From: Lumnitzera littorea
Taxonomy: Eukaryota > Streptophyta > Magnoliopsida > Myrtales > Combretaceae
Assembly: GCA_024138015.1 (NCBI GenBank)
Contig: JAMXBB010000002.1
Coordinates: 9,605,183-9,669,182 of the forward strand
DNA length: 64,000 nucleotides
Reading direction: 5' to 3'
In this document: one piece after another, positions 1 to 12,859 of the stretch
Layout of the letters: the number at the start of each line of letters is the position of its first letter
Numbering within the stretch: the first letter of the stretch is position 1
Translations under genes and position numbers: made by a program
The notes under the pieces: generated by a model
Databases searched by the model: none
The model's input: only the letters and a program-made list of their open reading frames with translations
What the model was told of the DNA's origin: nothing

Positions 1-1019
1 TCAAAATTACCCCTTAAAATATATGAGTCTTCACAAGTATCTCTTGGTAAGGTTATTTATGTAAATTCAATAGTTTTTCTATTTTATTTTTTTCTCTTCA
101 AATTTGAGGAGAAATAAAAGTAATCGTAAAGCAAAATAATTTAACTTATTTTTACTCAATTCATCGTATTTCCATCCCTTCTTCCAGTAAACAAACACAT
201 TATTTCCTTGTATTTTCACTAGTTTCTTTGGAAGTCAGCGAACTTCCCTCCAGTGTCAACTCTAAAAAAGAAAATTCCTAAGATCCAATCTATTTTTTAA
301 GGAATGAGCAAATCAGCATGAATTGACTTTTTTTATAGCGTCTCAAACTGCCTTAAAGGTCATTTCAAAATTTTTAGGTATGAAACCTAACTATTATTTG
401 AGTTTTTTTAAGGAATCGAACCAATTGATTTTAAGAAATTATCAGATAAAAATAATCATAAATTATGAAAATATTTTTATAAACTTCAGACGTTATGATA
501 ACATTCTAAATTAAGAAAACTCAACAATTGTACCCCATGTCTTAAGTTGTTTTCCTGATTTACTTTTTAAAGGATCGGATTTTTCATTATGTACTGCTTT
601 CTTAAAAAATCTAGGTTTAAGAAGTCAACACATCTTATGCTTCCTAGTATTTTATCGGGCTATCGGTTGAAAGTCTAATTTATCGAACTTTTCAAGAAAA
701 GATGTGTTCATCTTACGTTTTTGCAAGTAAAGTCTTCTCGCTTGAGCTTTTGGGAGGTTAACAAGCTTGCTTGTGGTGAGCCTTTCATCAAGCTAGGCTT
801 GGGCACTTGATCCTTGCCCAAAAATCTACGATCAACAGGAGGATAATAGAGCAATTAGCTCAAGTTTAGATCTGTCTTATCCTAAAATAAAAAAATGCTA
901 GTCATTCAACCAAAAAAGATGCTAGTCATTTAAAAAAAAAAAAAGTTTAGGTCAGTTAGTCTTTATTTCACTCTCTATAAAGTTATCTCAAAAACACTTG
1001 CAAGGAGATTTAGGCCTTT
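1..1019. other. AT-rich non-coding stretch
   Basis: I see no gene here. The only open frames are short and AT-driven, and no conserved protein motif or RNA gene was recognised. It directly precedes a LINE reverse-transcriptase fragment, so it may be decayed LINE or other repeat sequence. Confidence 0.4.
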
Positions 1020-1379
1020 TCTCAATTCTTTAGTACATCTAGCATGGGCAAGTTTCATTAGAAATTGCAAAGTAGCTAATAACATTATCCTTTTAATGAG
1101 ATTATACATAGTTGTGCTAGAAATAAAGGAAATCATGGTTAGATGATAAATAAACTAGGTATTAAAAAAAAAAGAAAAGCATTTGACAGTATAGAAGCGA
1201 ATTATATACATAGTGTACTAAAAAGCCTAAAGTTTTCAAATTGGTGGATTGAGCTCATTAAAAATTGTGTTACCTCAACCACTATGGAGGTTTTAGTTAA
1301 TAGTAATTGCTCTAAGCTTTTAACCATAGTCATGGGATCAGACAAGGAGACCCTCTATATCCATATCTATTTATACTAG
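1020..1379 (+). pseudogene. L1-type LINE reverse transcriptase fragment
   Basis: This is a broken piece of a plant L1-type non-LTR retrotransposon reverse transcriptase. The translation shows, in order, a QASFI-like segment (ASFIRNCKVANNIILL), a shifted NEIIHS.ARNKG segment, then KAFDSIEANYIHSVLKSLKF and a WWIELIKNCVTS segment followed by VLVN. These match the L1 pattern 'DMSKAFDRIEW...LGF...WI.LI..CV' and the 'SVLVNG' motif before the 'RGLRQGDPLSPYLF' block, which survives here only as a degraded GSDKETLYIHIYLY. At least one frameshift and a stop near 1141 separate the two halves. The upstream endonuclease and the downstream catalytic YADD block are missing. It is non-functional. The family assignment is by motif reading only. 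Confidence 0.75.
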
Positions 1380-2515
1380 GAATAAAAATTCTCAATGTAG
1401 AGGGCTAAATCCAATTATAAGCTTTAAGCCCTAGTAACTAAATGGATTGACTCAGTGGGGCTAAGATGAAAATGTTTGAAGAGTCAAATCAATGTATATT
1501 TGGGATGATCAAGAGAAATTTAACATTATGAGCTTAGAATAAAGCCAATTTGATTGCCCTACCTAGTATTGATCCTTTTCAACTTGGTCCACACATCAAA
1601 TAAGACACATATTAGACCAGAACTCGTGGAAGGAACCCATTTGAGGTATATTAAAAGAAAGGGTTAATTCCAACCATTGATGATAAAATTGATCCAATGA
1701 GTGAGATCAGTAACCAACTCCTATAAATACTGTACTCTTTCCTTTATTTAGACAAGGGAAAATTTTGGCGCGAACACCATTATACTACCAGATTCTCACG
1801 TCAAAGAATGAAGCACCTAATTATCTTAAGAACATTACCCAGCTAATCATTCATAATGGAGTTTGATGTCATTTACCTCATTCACTTATCACAGCTTATG
1901 TTAGAGTCATGTTGTGATTGTTTATTCCTCTTCCCTACTATTCCTCACCCAATCATCCTAAATGTGCAACTTAAGTCACTTCCTTTGGTCGTGTGTAACA
2001 CGAATTGTCACACAACAGACACATAACACCACATCCTTACCTTTACACCTATACTTAGTTGAAAAAATTGAAAGAAAAGTGCAAAGGAAAAACTAGCATC
2101 CTTTTAAAATAAAGGTGTAGTTATCTAAGAATCTCTAATTGAGCTTTTACAAATGACTTGACTTTTGTGACACAAGCTACTCTTGAGGTGTACAGATAAT
2201 TCAAAAGGTACTTAAGACATTTGAAAGCCCAAGCACTGTAAGCCCTCTTTCAAACAATGTAAATGACGAAAAATCATTCATCTTATTCTCAAACAACGTA
2301 AGCTCAAGCACTAAAGAAGAGGTTCGAGGTATATTAAACTATCAGATTACCTCTTCTTTCAAGTTGTACATAGGATGCCCTTTAGTGAAAGATAATAAGC
2401 ATATAAGCTCCCAACTAAACATCATAATAGAGAAAGCCCGAATAAAGGCTAGAAAAAGCTTTGTAGACACTCTATTTTACCTACTTTCATTATCCTTTTA
2501 GAAAGGCCCCAAAAT
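1380..2515. other. non-coding, possible LTR remnant
   Basis: No gene is recognised. Near 1721-1790 a CTATAAATACTG TATA-like motif is followed by a pyrimidine-rich stretch and then TTTTGGCGCGAACACC, which resembles the primer-binding context after an LTR. LTR borders and a target duplication could not be found, so this is only a hint of an old LTR element. Confidence 0.3.
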
Positions 2516-2740
2516 GTGGAAAAAAAAAATCGAAAATTTGAAAAATGTGAAAAATACCAAAAATTGAAAAACATGAAAAATACAAAAAAAAAATGAAAAA
2601 AAATACTAAGAAAGGATGAAAATTGAAGAATATGGAAAGTACAAAAAAAATGAAAATAAGAAAAAAAAATTCAAAAACAAGAAAAAAACCAAAAAAAAAA
2701 AGAAAATCTAAAAAAATCTATAATTAAAAAAAAATAAAAG
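2516..2740. repeat. A-rich low-complexity tract
   Basis: About 220 bp made almost entirely of runs of A interrupted by short GAAAAAT, CCAAAA and TGAAAAA units on the plus strand. It is simple sequence with a quasi-periodic GAAAAAT motif and no coding meaning. Short open frames across it are composition artefacts. Confidence 0.7.
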
Positions 2741-3780
2741 TGTCTTATAAGGATCAGTTCGGGGTAGACACAATTTACGAAGGTTAAAAATAGCTTCTAA
2801 AGTAAAAATAGATATATGCGATTTGATCAAATTAGAAATTTTAAACAAAAATGTGCATTTAATGAAAATCGGATTTTCTAGTACAGTTCGGTTCATTTTG
2901 AAAGTACACCTTTTAAAGAGATCATAGACTTAAAACTTGTCGCAATCAGATTTAAATCAAGTATTTTATTATCATTTGAAGTTTTGAAAGTGTGTAGAAA
3001 CTAAGTTCTTGATTTGGTCAAATTAGATAATTTTGAAAAATATTTTGCACATATATTTATTAGACTTATGGTGGTTTGAAGAGGGAGGTCAAATTTTTCA
3101 AAAACTTAGGTAATTAATTAGTTTTTTTAGCAATAAAGAAAATTGAAAAAAAAAAGAAATAATGAAAGCAAAAGGATTATATGGGAAAAAAAAGAGCGAA
3201 AAAAGAAAAATGGGAAAAATATATAAAAAATAAAAGTGATATGAGTTATGTAATGAATGGTGACATGTGTTACCATAAGATAGTGCCATGTAGCATTAAT
3301 TTAAAGCCACCATGTAGCGATGATTAGGTATTACTTGGCAATTGTGCTGTCACTACATGTTACCAATCGCTATGCCATACATGGTAAGTGGGGATCAAAC
3401 CTTTGACCCCTTCCCTTTCTCCTACTCATTCCTTACACCAAACAGAAGCTTAAAGCTTTGTTTTGCCATAAAAATGATAAATCTATTCAGTTATTTTTAT
3501 CTAACTTCATCCACCTTTTGACCATGAAAAATTTATTAAAAAAGGGATAAAAAAGACACACAAAAAATTATTTGCATATGTCCAATTTTCAAATTTTTAT
3601 TGAAGGAATTTTGAATGAGAAAAATTAGAAAATGAGGTAACATGAATGTATAGGTATTTTTGCACCTAATCTTATTTTGGTAAAATTGGAGAATATTCTT
3701 GCAATATGCCATAAGATAATTAATTAAAAGATGCAAGGGCATATTCTAAAGTTTATATGTATCTTTAAGTTCCTAAAAAT
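2741..3780. other. non-coding AT-rich stretch
   Basis: No gene recognised. Around 3240-3390 several short near-repeats of CATGTAGC and ACATG(T)TACC words occur. Bases 3776-3780 (AAAAT) are the left target-site duplication of the LTR that follows. Confidence 0.4.
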
Positions 3781-6700
3781 TGTGAGCTCCTGAAATTAAG
3801 TTTAAGATAACTAAGCTTAGATTTGAGGCTTTTAAGGAAAGTTAACCAATTAAGTCTAAACTTTACAATGAAAATAGAAAAGTTAGATAAAGTGATAACG
3901 TGAAGTTAGATTTTTAAAATGATAACCTAAAATCCCAATTTTGCCCTTAAAAGTAGAATTATTTAATATAGTACTAAAATACTTAGAACTCCTAAAATCG
4001 AGTTCGGATTGCGACAAGAACTTAAAAATAAGTTAATTAAACTATAAAACAAAATAATATAGTATAATTTACTATATGAATATACGTATATATTTATGAG
4101 TATACTTGGTATAAATAATAATTATACTCGTAAATTAACCCTAAATTACATAATTATATATATTATGTTGAATACGTGAAAATAATTAAAGAATATATCC
4201 TAAAAATAAAAGATATCTTAGAAACTAAATTATATGAGTAAATTTATATATTACGCGCGATATATATGTAGGATATATACCCGTATATTAATAAATAACT
4301 AAATACTATTATAATATATATAACATCAATATTTAGGTCAATTTGCCATCAAAACTTATCTAAACACATTCTAAATTGCTGGAAAAGTTGTGTGGCAAGA
4401 ATCTAGGATTTGAAATGCTAATTCAAAAGTGAAAGCATGAAGATAGGGCACCTCTTGCTTGGTTTAATTAAGAAGAAAGAGGAAAATATATAAAATAATT
4501 AGAAAATAAATTCTTCAATTGACTTTAGGGCAATATAAAAGGGCAAGAACTCTAGATATGTGAAGTTTAGCAATTTAGAATCAAAAACACTTAGAGGAAA
4601 TAAAGAAAAAAAAATTGTGGAAAAATAGGAAAGAAAATAAGAAAAATTAGGGAAATTTCATGCTGGGATAGAACTCAAACCTACCCTGAATCTACTATGG
4701 AGCCCGACCAACTACTACCAATCCTTGCCCTGCCTAGGCCATTTGACATACCCTCAACCGCTACTAGCCATCGAAGATCCAAAGAACAACTAGGTCAATT
4801 CTCTGCCATGTTTTTCAATAAATTGTAAAAAATACCTAAACCACCCAAAAAATTATGAAAAATTTTGCAATAAGTTATTTTAAACATACTTTTGTGTGAT
4901 ATTTTTATTTTTTAAAAATTCATTATTTTTAATATACTTCCTTAAGAAATATATTATTCATCCAAAGTTTAAATTATAAAATAAATATACTAAATAATGT
5001 TATTTATAGCTTAAAATTTTTGTGTAGGATGTATATGATATATAAATAATTGCTATGTAACTCAAATTTTGATTTGAATATTTTTAATATTTATTGCATT
5101 TTTTCTGCCTAAAAATTGCTCGAAATAAGGTTGAAATTGTGAAATAAATAGGAAATTATGAAATTAATTGATGAAATATACATGTACTGATCTCTAGTGC
5201 ATAATAATAATGTTAGGTCAAATTGAAATTAATTTGGTGTGAAAAGAATCATAATCGAGTAATTTAGGATAATTCAAAAGTAAAATTGCAAATACGAACA
5301 TATAGGTGATAAGTTGAAAACTCAAAACTAAATAATAGCTAAGTTCCCCATATTTTTAGGAGTTTATAGAAATTTTTAGGGAATTATTTAGTAACTCAAA
5401 CTATTTATTACGAATTTATGTAGTAAAATGGTTTAAATTACAAAATGGGACGTATTTTTAGTAATAATAAGTTAAAACGAATTAAATAGTTAAATAAAAA
5501 CTATATATGAGGTTGCTGATTAGATTAGATAAAAAGAATATTTTTAGTATATTTACTGATATTTTCTGATCATGAAACATTATAGGTATATTAAGATTAA
5601 ATAATACTCATATTATAGCATTATATTGACAAATTAAGTAAAATATAGTTTAACAACCTAAAATACGTATGATACGTTAATATTTATTTAGATACGTATA
5701 ATAGTAGTAAAAACTTAAACTACTCATTAAAAGTCATCTCTAAAAATAAAACTCGTAAAACGTATTGTTAGGTCTATATGAACCCAACAATACTAATTTT
5801 ATTAAAATCACATAATCTTAGGCAATATAACCTATAACTCTATCATATTTTAGAATGTATATATTTCGATAACCTTACCGGAATTAAAACATGATTTAAT
5901 AAATTAAAAGTACGTTTCGATACGATCTAAATGATATATAATACGTAATTGTATAAATTACGCATATTATCAATAATTAATAACTTAACTCGATATATAA
6001 TAATAATACAACTATATATTATGGAAATAATATATATTTACTATATATATATATATATATATATAACCGTTTTAGATCAAACCTTAATATTTTCGTAATT
6101 ATTACAAAAACTGAATTTGGATCTTTTGTGTAAATAGGATCTTCTAATGAACAAACAGTTAACAGCTCAAGTCTACCTAGTGAGTGTTTAAACAAGTAAG
6201 TTAGGATTGTGGCTTCACCGCTTATTGGGATACTGTATTAAAGTATCTGGAGACTTAGGAGTACTTTAGTTGTGCTTGTAATTAGTTGTTTGTGCGCAAG
6301 TCGTGTGTGTGAATAATACTTAGTTATGATAGGATTTAAACTCCTTAGTGTGTTGTTATGCATGTTTGCATTGTCCCTGAATCGTATAAACTTATTTGGT
6401 CACTTTTGATTAACACTACCGTTTATTAAACTAAAACGAAACTAGATATGCATAACAGCTATTAGGAGATACGACTAAGGTGTCAGGCTAAATACCGACT
6501 TTCTTCGATGAAGGTAGCTAAAATGATTCTTTCCCTATCCTTAGTCGAACTAAGTAACAAGTAAGGAGATCGCAGCAAGGATAGGAGATGTGGTTCGAAA
6601 GCGATCATAGGAGAAGAGTATTCTCTATTACACAAGCCCGGGTTCGGTTTGATTTGAGTCATGATAAAACTTCTCAATTCAGGTTGAAGTGGATGTAATT

Positions 6701-7448
6701 TGTTTAACCTCACAGTGAACCAGATAACATTGTGTGATATTTCATTTAATTGATTGCATTACATTTCATCATAATTAATAACCTTATTTGTGATTATTTG
6801 ATACTCTCTTAACTCTATCCTACTTAATGAGCTAGTTGTACTCATATCCCCATAAACTCTTTTGCAGGTATTGAGTGAAAATCAAAATGTTCTGATACCA
6901 TTAACCTTAGGTTAGTGTGCTGATGACCAAGAAAGTAAGGGATGAAAAATCAATTGAACTTAGGCTTTTGACCTTTCTTTTGTCTTTTTTATTGAATTTT
7001 GAGGAAATTAATTAGGAATTCTCTAGAACGCCTACTAGTTTCCTAACTTTTGTAAATAGTCTACAAAACCTGTAGCTTTTTTATAAACTCTGATTGTACA
7101 TTTTGACTTTGGAAGTAAAACGTTTATCTAAATACTGTTGTGTTATGAGATAACAAGTCGTATAGAAAATGTATTTTGTAAAGCTACCACAGGTTTAATT
7201 ATTAACAGGTATTAGAACGGACATTTCAAGCTGGTTAAGTTGTACACGCCTTGTATAAACTGTATCTACGATAGTAACTGTAAAATCAGTTTCTATTCTA
7301 TCTTAAGTTAGTTTATACGATGGGATTGTTATGACTTGTACACGCCTTGTATAAACTGTATCTATGATAGTAGCTGTGAAATCAGCTTCTATCTTAGGTT
7401 AGTTTACATGATGGGATTGTTATAACTCCTCCCATTCGAAGTGTGACA
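3781..7448 (+). mobile_element. family A solo LTR, copy 1 (TSD AAAAT)
   Basis: A long terminal repeat of an LTR retrotransposon without any internal domain. It starts TGTGAGCTCC and ends AAGTGTGACA, so it has the TG...CA termini of LTRs. It is flanked on both sides by AAAAT (3776-3780 and 7449-7453), a 5-bp target duplication. A TATA box (TATAAAA, 4534-4540) followed by a purine-rich leader sets the sense as plus and puts U3 in the first 0.75 kb. At 3.67 kb it is the longest copy. Its closest relative here is copy 5 (31631-35153), with which it shares the long GGAGACTTAGGAGTACTT-type 3' half. A (TA)n run lies near 6045-6064. The 96-bp terminal segment is duplicated. No gag or pol is present, consistent with LTR-LTR recombination. 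Confidence 0.9.
7240..7426 (+). repeat. 96-bp tandem duplication at the 3' end of LTR copy 1
   Basis: Two adjacent units begin TTGTACACGCC at 7240 and 7336. Each contains the family's terminal hairpin (CTACGATAGTAACTG... and CTATGATAGTAGCTG...) and ends GGGATTGTTAT. The two units differ at several positions, so the duplication is not very recent. Other family copies have only one unit. Confidence 0.85.
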
Positions 7449-9184
7449 AAAATCGTGCAAAAACACATTCAAATTTGGCCAAAAATGGAAAGAACCGAGT
7501 CGCACACCCATGCTTGCCATTTTTATCAATATTTGATCTTTTTCTTACATGGATGTTTCTTGGAGAGAAATCATAACTTAGCACTATAAATAAAGATCCA
7601 CTCTACGCATCCAAACTAATCACAAGCATTGCAAATGTCACAATTATATGCATTGCTTACTTTCTCACTCTAACATTAAATTTGCAACATCTACTCTTTC
7701 TCTCTCTTTTCGATTTCTCTCATTATAAAGCAAATAGATACTAGATAAAATAGTGGAACATTCTACACTCATTTAGAGTAAAGTCTAGCATCTGGTTGCA
7801 TTTTATTTTATGTTAAATTAGGTAAATTCTAATTTGAAGTTGGAAGGGTGCCTTTTAGGGTTTGTTCATCAACAAGTTGGAGAAATCTGCAAAATTAGGA
7901 GTTACGTTACAAGGTATTTTAGAAATTGACTTGAGGGTTTCAAAGAACAGCCTCTTAAGGAAGTCCAAAGTTGCCAATGCCACATAAAGAACCAATTGAA
8001 TTACCTTTGAGCCAATTGTCGATCCACTGCCTTATGAAGGTAAGTCTTCCCTTCCCTGATTATTTGATTAGATTCATGGAAAAATAAGAAAAAAAAATTT
8101 TAATTATAAAAAAAATATATTGAATAAATACATGTCTTAAGTTGTCTTGATTTTGAGCGTTGACATGTTGTTAAATAAATAAATAAAGTGTTGAGTTGAT
8201 TTTAGTATTGTTTTTGTGAAATAATTAGCATGTTTGATTTTAAAATTGTAAATAATTAGCATGTTTAATTAGTTTGACTCTAGTAAATAATTTAGCATAT
8301 TAGATCTTGTTAAAGTTATAAATAAATTATCATGTCAATTTAGCGTTAATAAATAAATTGGCATGTTCAATTTATATTACTACATTGGTATGCTTGGTTT
8401 TGATGAATAATTAGCATGTTCTACTTAATATTTAATGTGTTGGATTTTTCAAGATGTTATACTATGACTTGTTAATAGCACGTGTTTTGCCATGTCTTGA
8501 ATAAAGAAATTTTCAAATAAAATGAGCGTTTACTCAAAAATAATTTTCTCATAATAAAAGGATTTTCCAAAAATCAAAATTTAAATTGGTATTTTCTAAG
8601 TTTAGGGGTTTTTCCGTAGATTTTTCAAAATTTGACCAAAATTGCAATTTTCAAAATTAATAGAACTTAATGATTTAAATTGATAAGAGTTTTTGATAAA
8701 TAATATTAACCCACACTTTAAAGTTTTCACTAATTAAGAACCATGTGGACTTGATTCCACTCTATAGTTACGTAAACACCTTTGGTGGCCTAAACAAATA
8801 AAAAGCTCAATTTTCCCTCTTTTCAAAATCCTTCCATTTTCCAAATAATTAAAAACTCATTTTACTTGAATTTCCCTTTAATAAAATTAAAGACCCATTT
8901 AATTACTTTATAGACCTTTTTTTATGGAAACTTTTAGGTTTTAAAAAGTTAGCCTTCAAGCACATTTGATCTCTGATTTCTATTTTCTAAACTAGTTTTA
9001 GAAAACCCATAGACTAATAGCTAAAATTAAGATCTATCTATTCATGAACTCTAATTTCACTCTTTTCTTTACTTCGATTAGTCGGCAACTCCTTTTTTTT
9101 TTCATAAATTAAAATTTTTTCTTAACCCGATTGAGATATTTATGTTAAACGAGCCAAACTTAATATAAATCGAGTTAAGAACTG
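7449..9184. other. non-coding, promoter-like segment near 7580
   Basis: No protein-coding gene recognised. A CACTATAAATAAAG TATA-like motif at about 7584-7597 is followed by a CT-rich run at 7690-7720, the arrangement of a plant promoter or of a retroelement U3/R. A GGTAAGT donor-like site lies near 8040. The rest is AT-rich, with repeated AATAATTAGCATGTT words between 8160 and 8440. No LTR borders were found. Confidence 0.3.
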
Positions 9185-9513
9185 AAGTTTTAACTCAATA
9201 AGCTCAACAGTGGAAGGTAAGGAACTTAAGCATGACAAGAACACTAATTTTAGCCAAATCTATTTTAGAATCACTAACCACTTACTACATAAGGGTGGCA
9301 AAAATCCTAAGGAAAATTGTGAGTAAGTTATTGTAGATTATTAATAATTTGATCTAGTGTATAACTTAGGAGCAAAAGAGGATTCATTGGGTTAGTAAGA
9401 GTAAGATAACCACCTATAAAAAGGATGATGGTATAGGCTTAACAAACTTAGAGATAAAAAATTCAAGCATTTGCAAGTAAGGGATACTGAAAGCTAAAAA
9501 GCTAAAGGGTACT
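9185..9513 (+). pseudogene. L1-type LINE fragment, left part
   Basis: Translation in one plus-strand frame gives QQWKVRNLSMTRTLILAKSI, then LESLTTYYIRVAKI, HWVSKSKITTYKKDDGIG and LTNLEIKN, with a few stops. This matches the plant L1 segment after the reverse transcriptase ('SSWKARNLSFAGRVTLAKSV ... HWVSWDKIC.PK..GGLGLRNL'). The copy ends exactly at the target duplication GTACT of LTR copy 2. LINE sequence of the next domain resumes beyond that LTR. It is non-coding now. Confidence 0.75.
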
Positions 9514-12500
9514 TGTAAGACCCATAATCTGCTATTTCTACTATTTAGAGTTTTGCTCATAAAATTTAAGACGATTGGTTAAAGGATCCAATTAAGCCTA
9601 AATTATTAAATAAAGTTAGAAATATTAGTAAAAATAATTCCGTAAGTTCGAATTTAAGAAAATAAATAATAAAATAAAAGAATATAAAATTTCTAAATTT
9701 TAAGTATATTATTCGTTATTTATCGAAAATGCGTAAAATGCATTCTGATAACTAACAAATCGCTAGAGATAAATTATATACACAATAAAAATCATAAAAT
9801 AACTTAAATAATATTTAAGATTATTTATTTGTACTATATATAAATTTACATATAGGCAGAAATATGCGTAATTACTTAAAACACGCGAAATAAGCTAAAA
9901 TAATGTTAAATAATTAAAGAAAATTCATAATTAATTAAGGAAAAATTAAGAAAAATGAGGAAACATCTAGAATTGAGGCATGAAAATCTGGAATTGAAGA
10001 AATAAAAGCAACCAATCAAATTAGAACAAATAGAAAGTAAGAAAAAGAAGAGATAAAGCAATTGTCTAATCAATTTAATGCATAATAATTTCCCTAGAGC
10101 TCTATAAATACCAAAAAAATTGCAAAAGATCATTTGGTTAGTTTAAAGAGTGAGAAAAATAGAGAGAACCGAAATATTAAGTGTTAAGATTAATTATAAA
10201 AAAATTACTTAAATCTATGCAATTAGGGCCTTACAGGGGAATCAACACTCGACAAGCACCTAGGAGTGGATGGCTACCACCACCACATGGTGGTGGTAGC
10301 GCCCAGATCTGCTGACAAGGCCACGGTAGTTGACGATGGCTAGACCCACCAATTTAAGTGAGTTCAATTTCTAAACCCGATTTGGTGTAATTTTGTAAAA
10401 ATATTAAATATTATTAGAAAATTATGAAATTTATTATTTTGAAATATTTTAGTATTTAGATTTAGGGAAAAATTTTATTTTTATGAATTTAGACACTAAG
10501 AAATCATGCAAAATCGAGCATGTTTCGAATTAAAAATAAATAGGCTTAGGAGTATAGTTTTAGACTCAAAATTTTTGTGTAGATTATTTAGGTGATATAG
10601 AACAATACCATGAAGCCTTTTTTTAAAAATGAATTTTTTAAATTTTTGGATAATTTTTTAGCTTTAAAATGATGCATAAAATGAGTAATTTATAGCTAAT
10701 TGAGTAATTAAATGGGTAATTACTGATTTGATGCACAATTATATATTTTAAGATGTTGAAATCTAATGGAGTATATTATTTATAGCATTTTGAGTGTTAG
10801 ATGTAATTATTTCGATAATATGTAATTGGTAAAAATGATAAATTTTGAGTTAATTTGGTAATTTAGGGTAATTAGGTTCAAAATCTAATTTAGGATGAAT
10901 TTATATATTTTGAGATGTTAATTGATGTTGGGAGATGATAATTGGAGTGATAGAAATATTATATGTGTATTATGTACATAATAGGTAATAATGCATAATA
11001 TAGAAAATTAGAAATATAATAAATAGAAAATATTAGAATAAAAATTGATATTTTACTAATAATAGGAAAATATATAAAATCTGGTAAAAGACTTAAATTT
11101 AGGTAATTATATGAAAAATGTAAAATTTTCTCACATTAGGGATAAATTCGATAGTTAAGTAAGATAAGGAGTATTCCGAATGAATTAACATACTGATTAG
11201 GGGTAAATATGATATTTAGGAGACCCGAAAATAATATGATTAATTTCATGTTATGGGGTCGAAATGAGCTTTAGATTTCGTGTATAAAATTGTACTTAAA
11301 AACTAAACTAGAACCTAATTTAGAAATCAATGCGAAAACTGAACCAAAACCTAGCCCCAAACCTAGAATAATTGTAAAAGATTTGAGAACTTAGATAATT
11401 GGACATATTAAATCCTAAAGCAAAGATAACAATAAGTGTTATAAGATAAAACAAACCTATGACAATTATATGAAAACTGAGATAACGTTGGTATTATAAG
11501 GATCATTAGCAATGGATTAAACGAGTCCCACCTTAAGTGAATGAGTCCCGGTAAGTTGGGATTAATACAGTATTGTATTTTGGAGGCTTGAAATTGTACT
11601 TGATTGTGCTTGTTCTAAGTTGATGATATGATTTTGATTTGCTACTTGGCTTGTATTATATGATTTGTATGAAATGATTGATCACCATAAATTGACTTAA
11701 TCAAATATACAACCTGTAAACATAAATCAAACCTGTATAGCAACTTATTAAGGAAAACTTTGGATTCGCCGGCCAAATACCTACCCTTTCGAAAGAGATA
11801 GTATTGGATAGTATAACTAGTCCTTTTTTCGTCCTTAGTCAAACTAAGTGACAAGTAAGGAGGTCATGGTAAGAGTAAAATCAATGGTTCAAAGGTAGTC
11901 ACGGGAGGAGTGGTGTCTTCATTGCACAAGCCTAGGTTTGGTCATGAGCTGTTGCATTAACGACAACTCCTCAACCTAAATTAAAGCGAGCGTAATTTCT
12001 ATAATCTCACGATGAGCCGGATAACGTTGGGCAATGATATTTACTTGAATATGCATTACACCTAATAATTTGGTTGATAACTTTATTTATGTTTATAATA
12101 TAGTTTTAAGTCCTTTGTCTCGACTTACTAAGTTATGGTTGCTCACATCCCTATAATCACATGCAAGTGCTAGCGATGAAACAGCCTATAATCACCTTGA
12201 CGTTAGCAATTGTGGGATCCTAGGGAGTGATGATGTAAATAGAAGACCAAATTCATTCTCTAGTTAGATTTATTTTTAAGCTTTTAGTATTAGTTTACAA
12301 ATTACTCAATTAAATTGTGATTAGATTGCTAAAATTTATAAATACAATCATATTAATTTAATGTGAATATTTATTTTTTCTTAAATTCATAAGTAAATAA
12401 TTTATTTAATTTATAAACTGTTTATTTCAAAGCGGGTTAATTATGGATGCCTTGTGTAAATCAGGTCTAAGATGGCGGCTATATGGTTAGTTTCTATCTT

Positions 12501-12553
12501 AGAATAGTTTACACGGCGGGACTGTTACAATTCTACCGCTTCGAGACATAACA
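9514..12553 (+). mobile_element. family A solo LTR, copy 2 (TSD GTACT)
   Basis: An LTR of 3,040 bp starting TGTAAGACCC and ending GACATAACA. It is flanked by GTACT at 9509-9513 and 12554-12558. The TATA box TATAAATA is at 10103-10110, followed by GAGAGAACC-type leader sequence, so the sense is plus. About 170 bp downstream is a near-perfect palindrome GCTACCACCACCA-CA-TGGTGGTGGTAGC (10273-10300). The terminal hairpin region is at about 12465-12515. No internal retroelement genes are present. It is inserted into an L1-type LINE fragment. Confidence 0.9.
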
Positions 12554-12859
12554 GTACTTTGGGCCCCACTAATTAAGGCTAATCATTTAAAGATAAATCC
12601 TAAGTATATTCCATATCTAACTCCTTTTTTACAAAAGAGTTTCATGTTAGTAAGCAAGGTTTAAACAAATGAGCCATTGTAATTCTTAGTATGGAAGTAG
12701 TATAAAGTTTTAAGAAGACAAGTAGTACAAAGTTCTTTGCCTTTTAATGCATATTCCCTTTTGGTGAGAGATTGCTAATAGGAGCTAGGGAAATGGAATT
12801 AAAAAAAAAAAAGATTGGATTCCATACAACTTTGATGTTAAATGAACATACTAGCTTTA

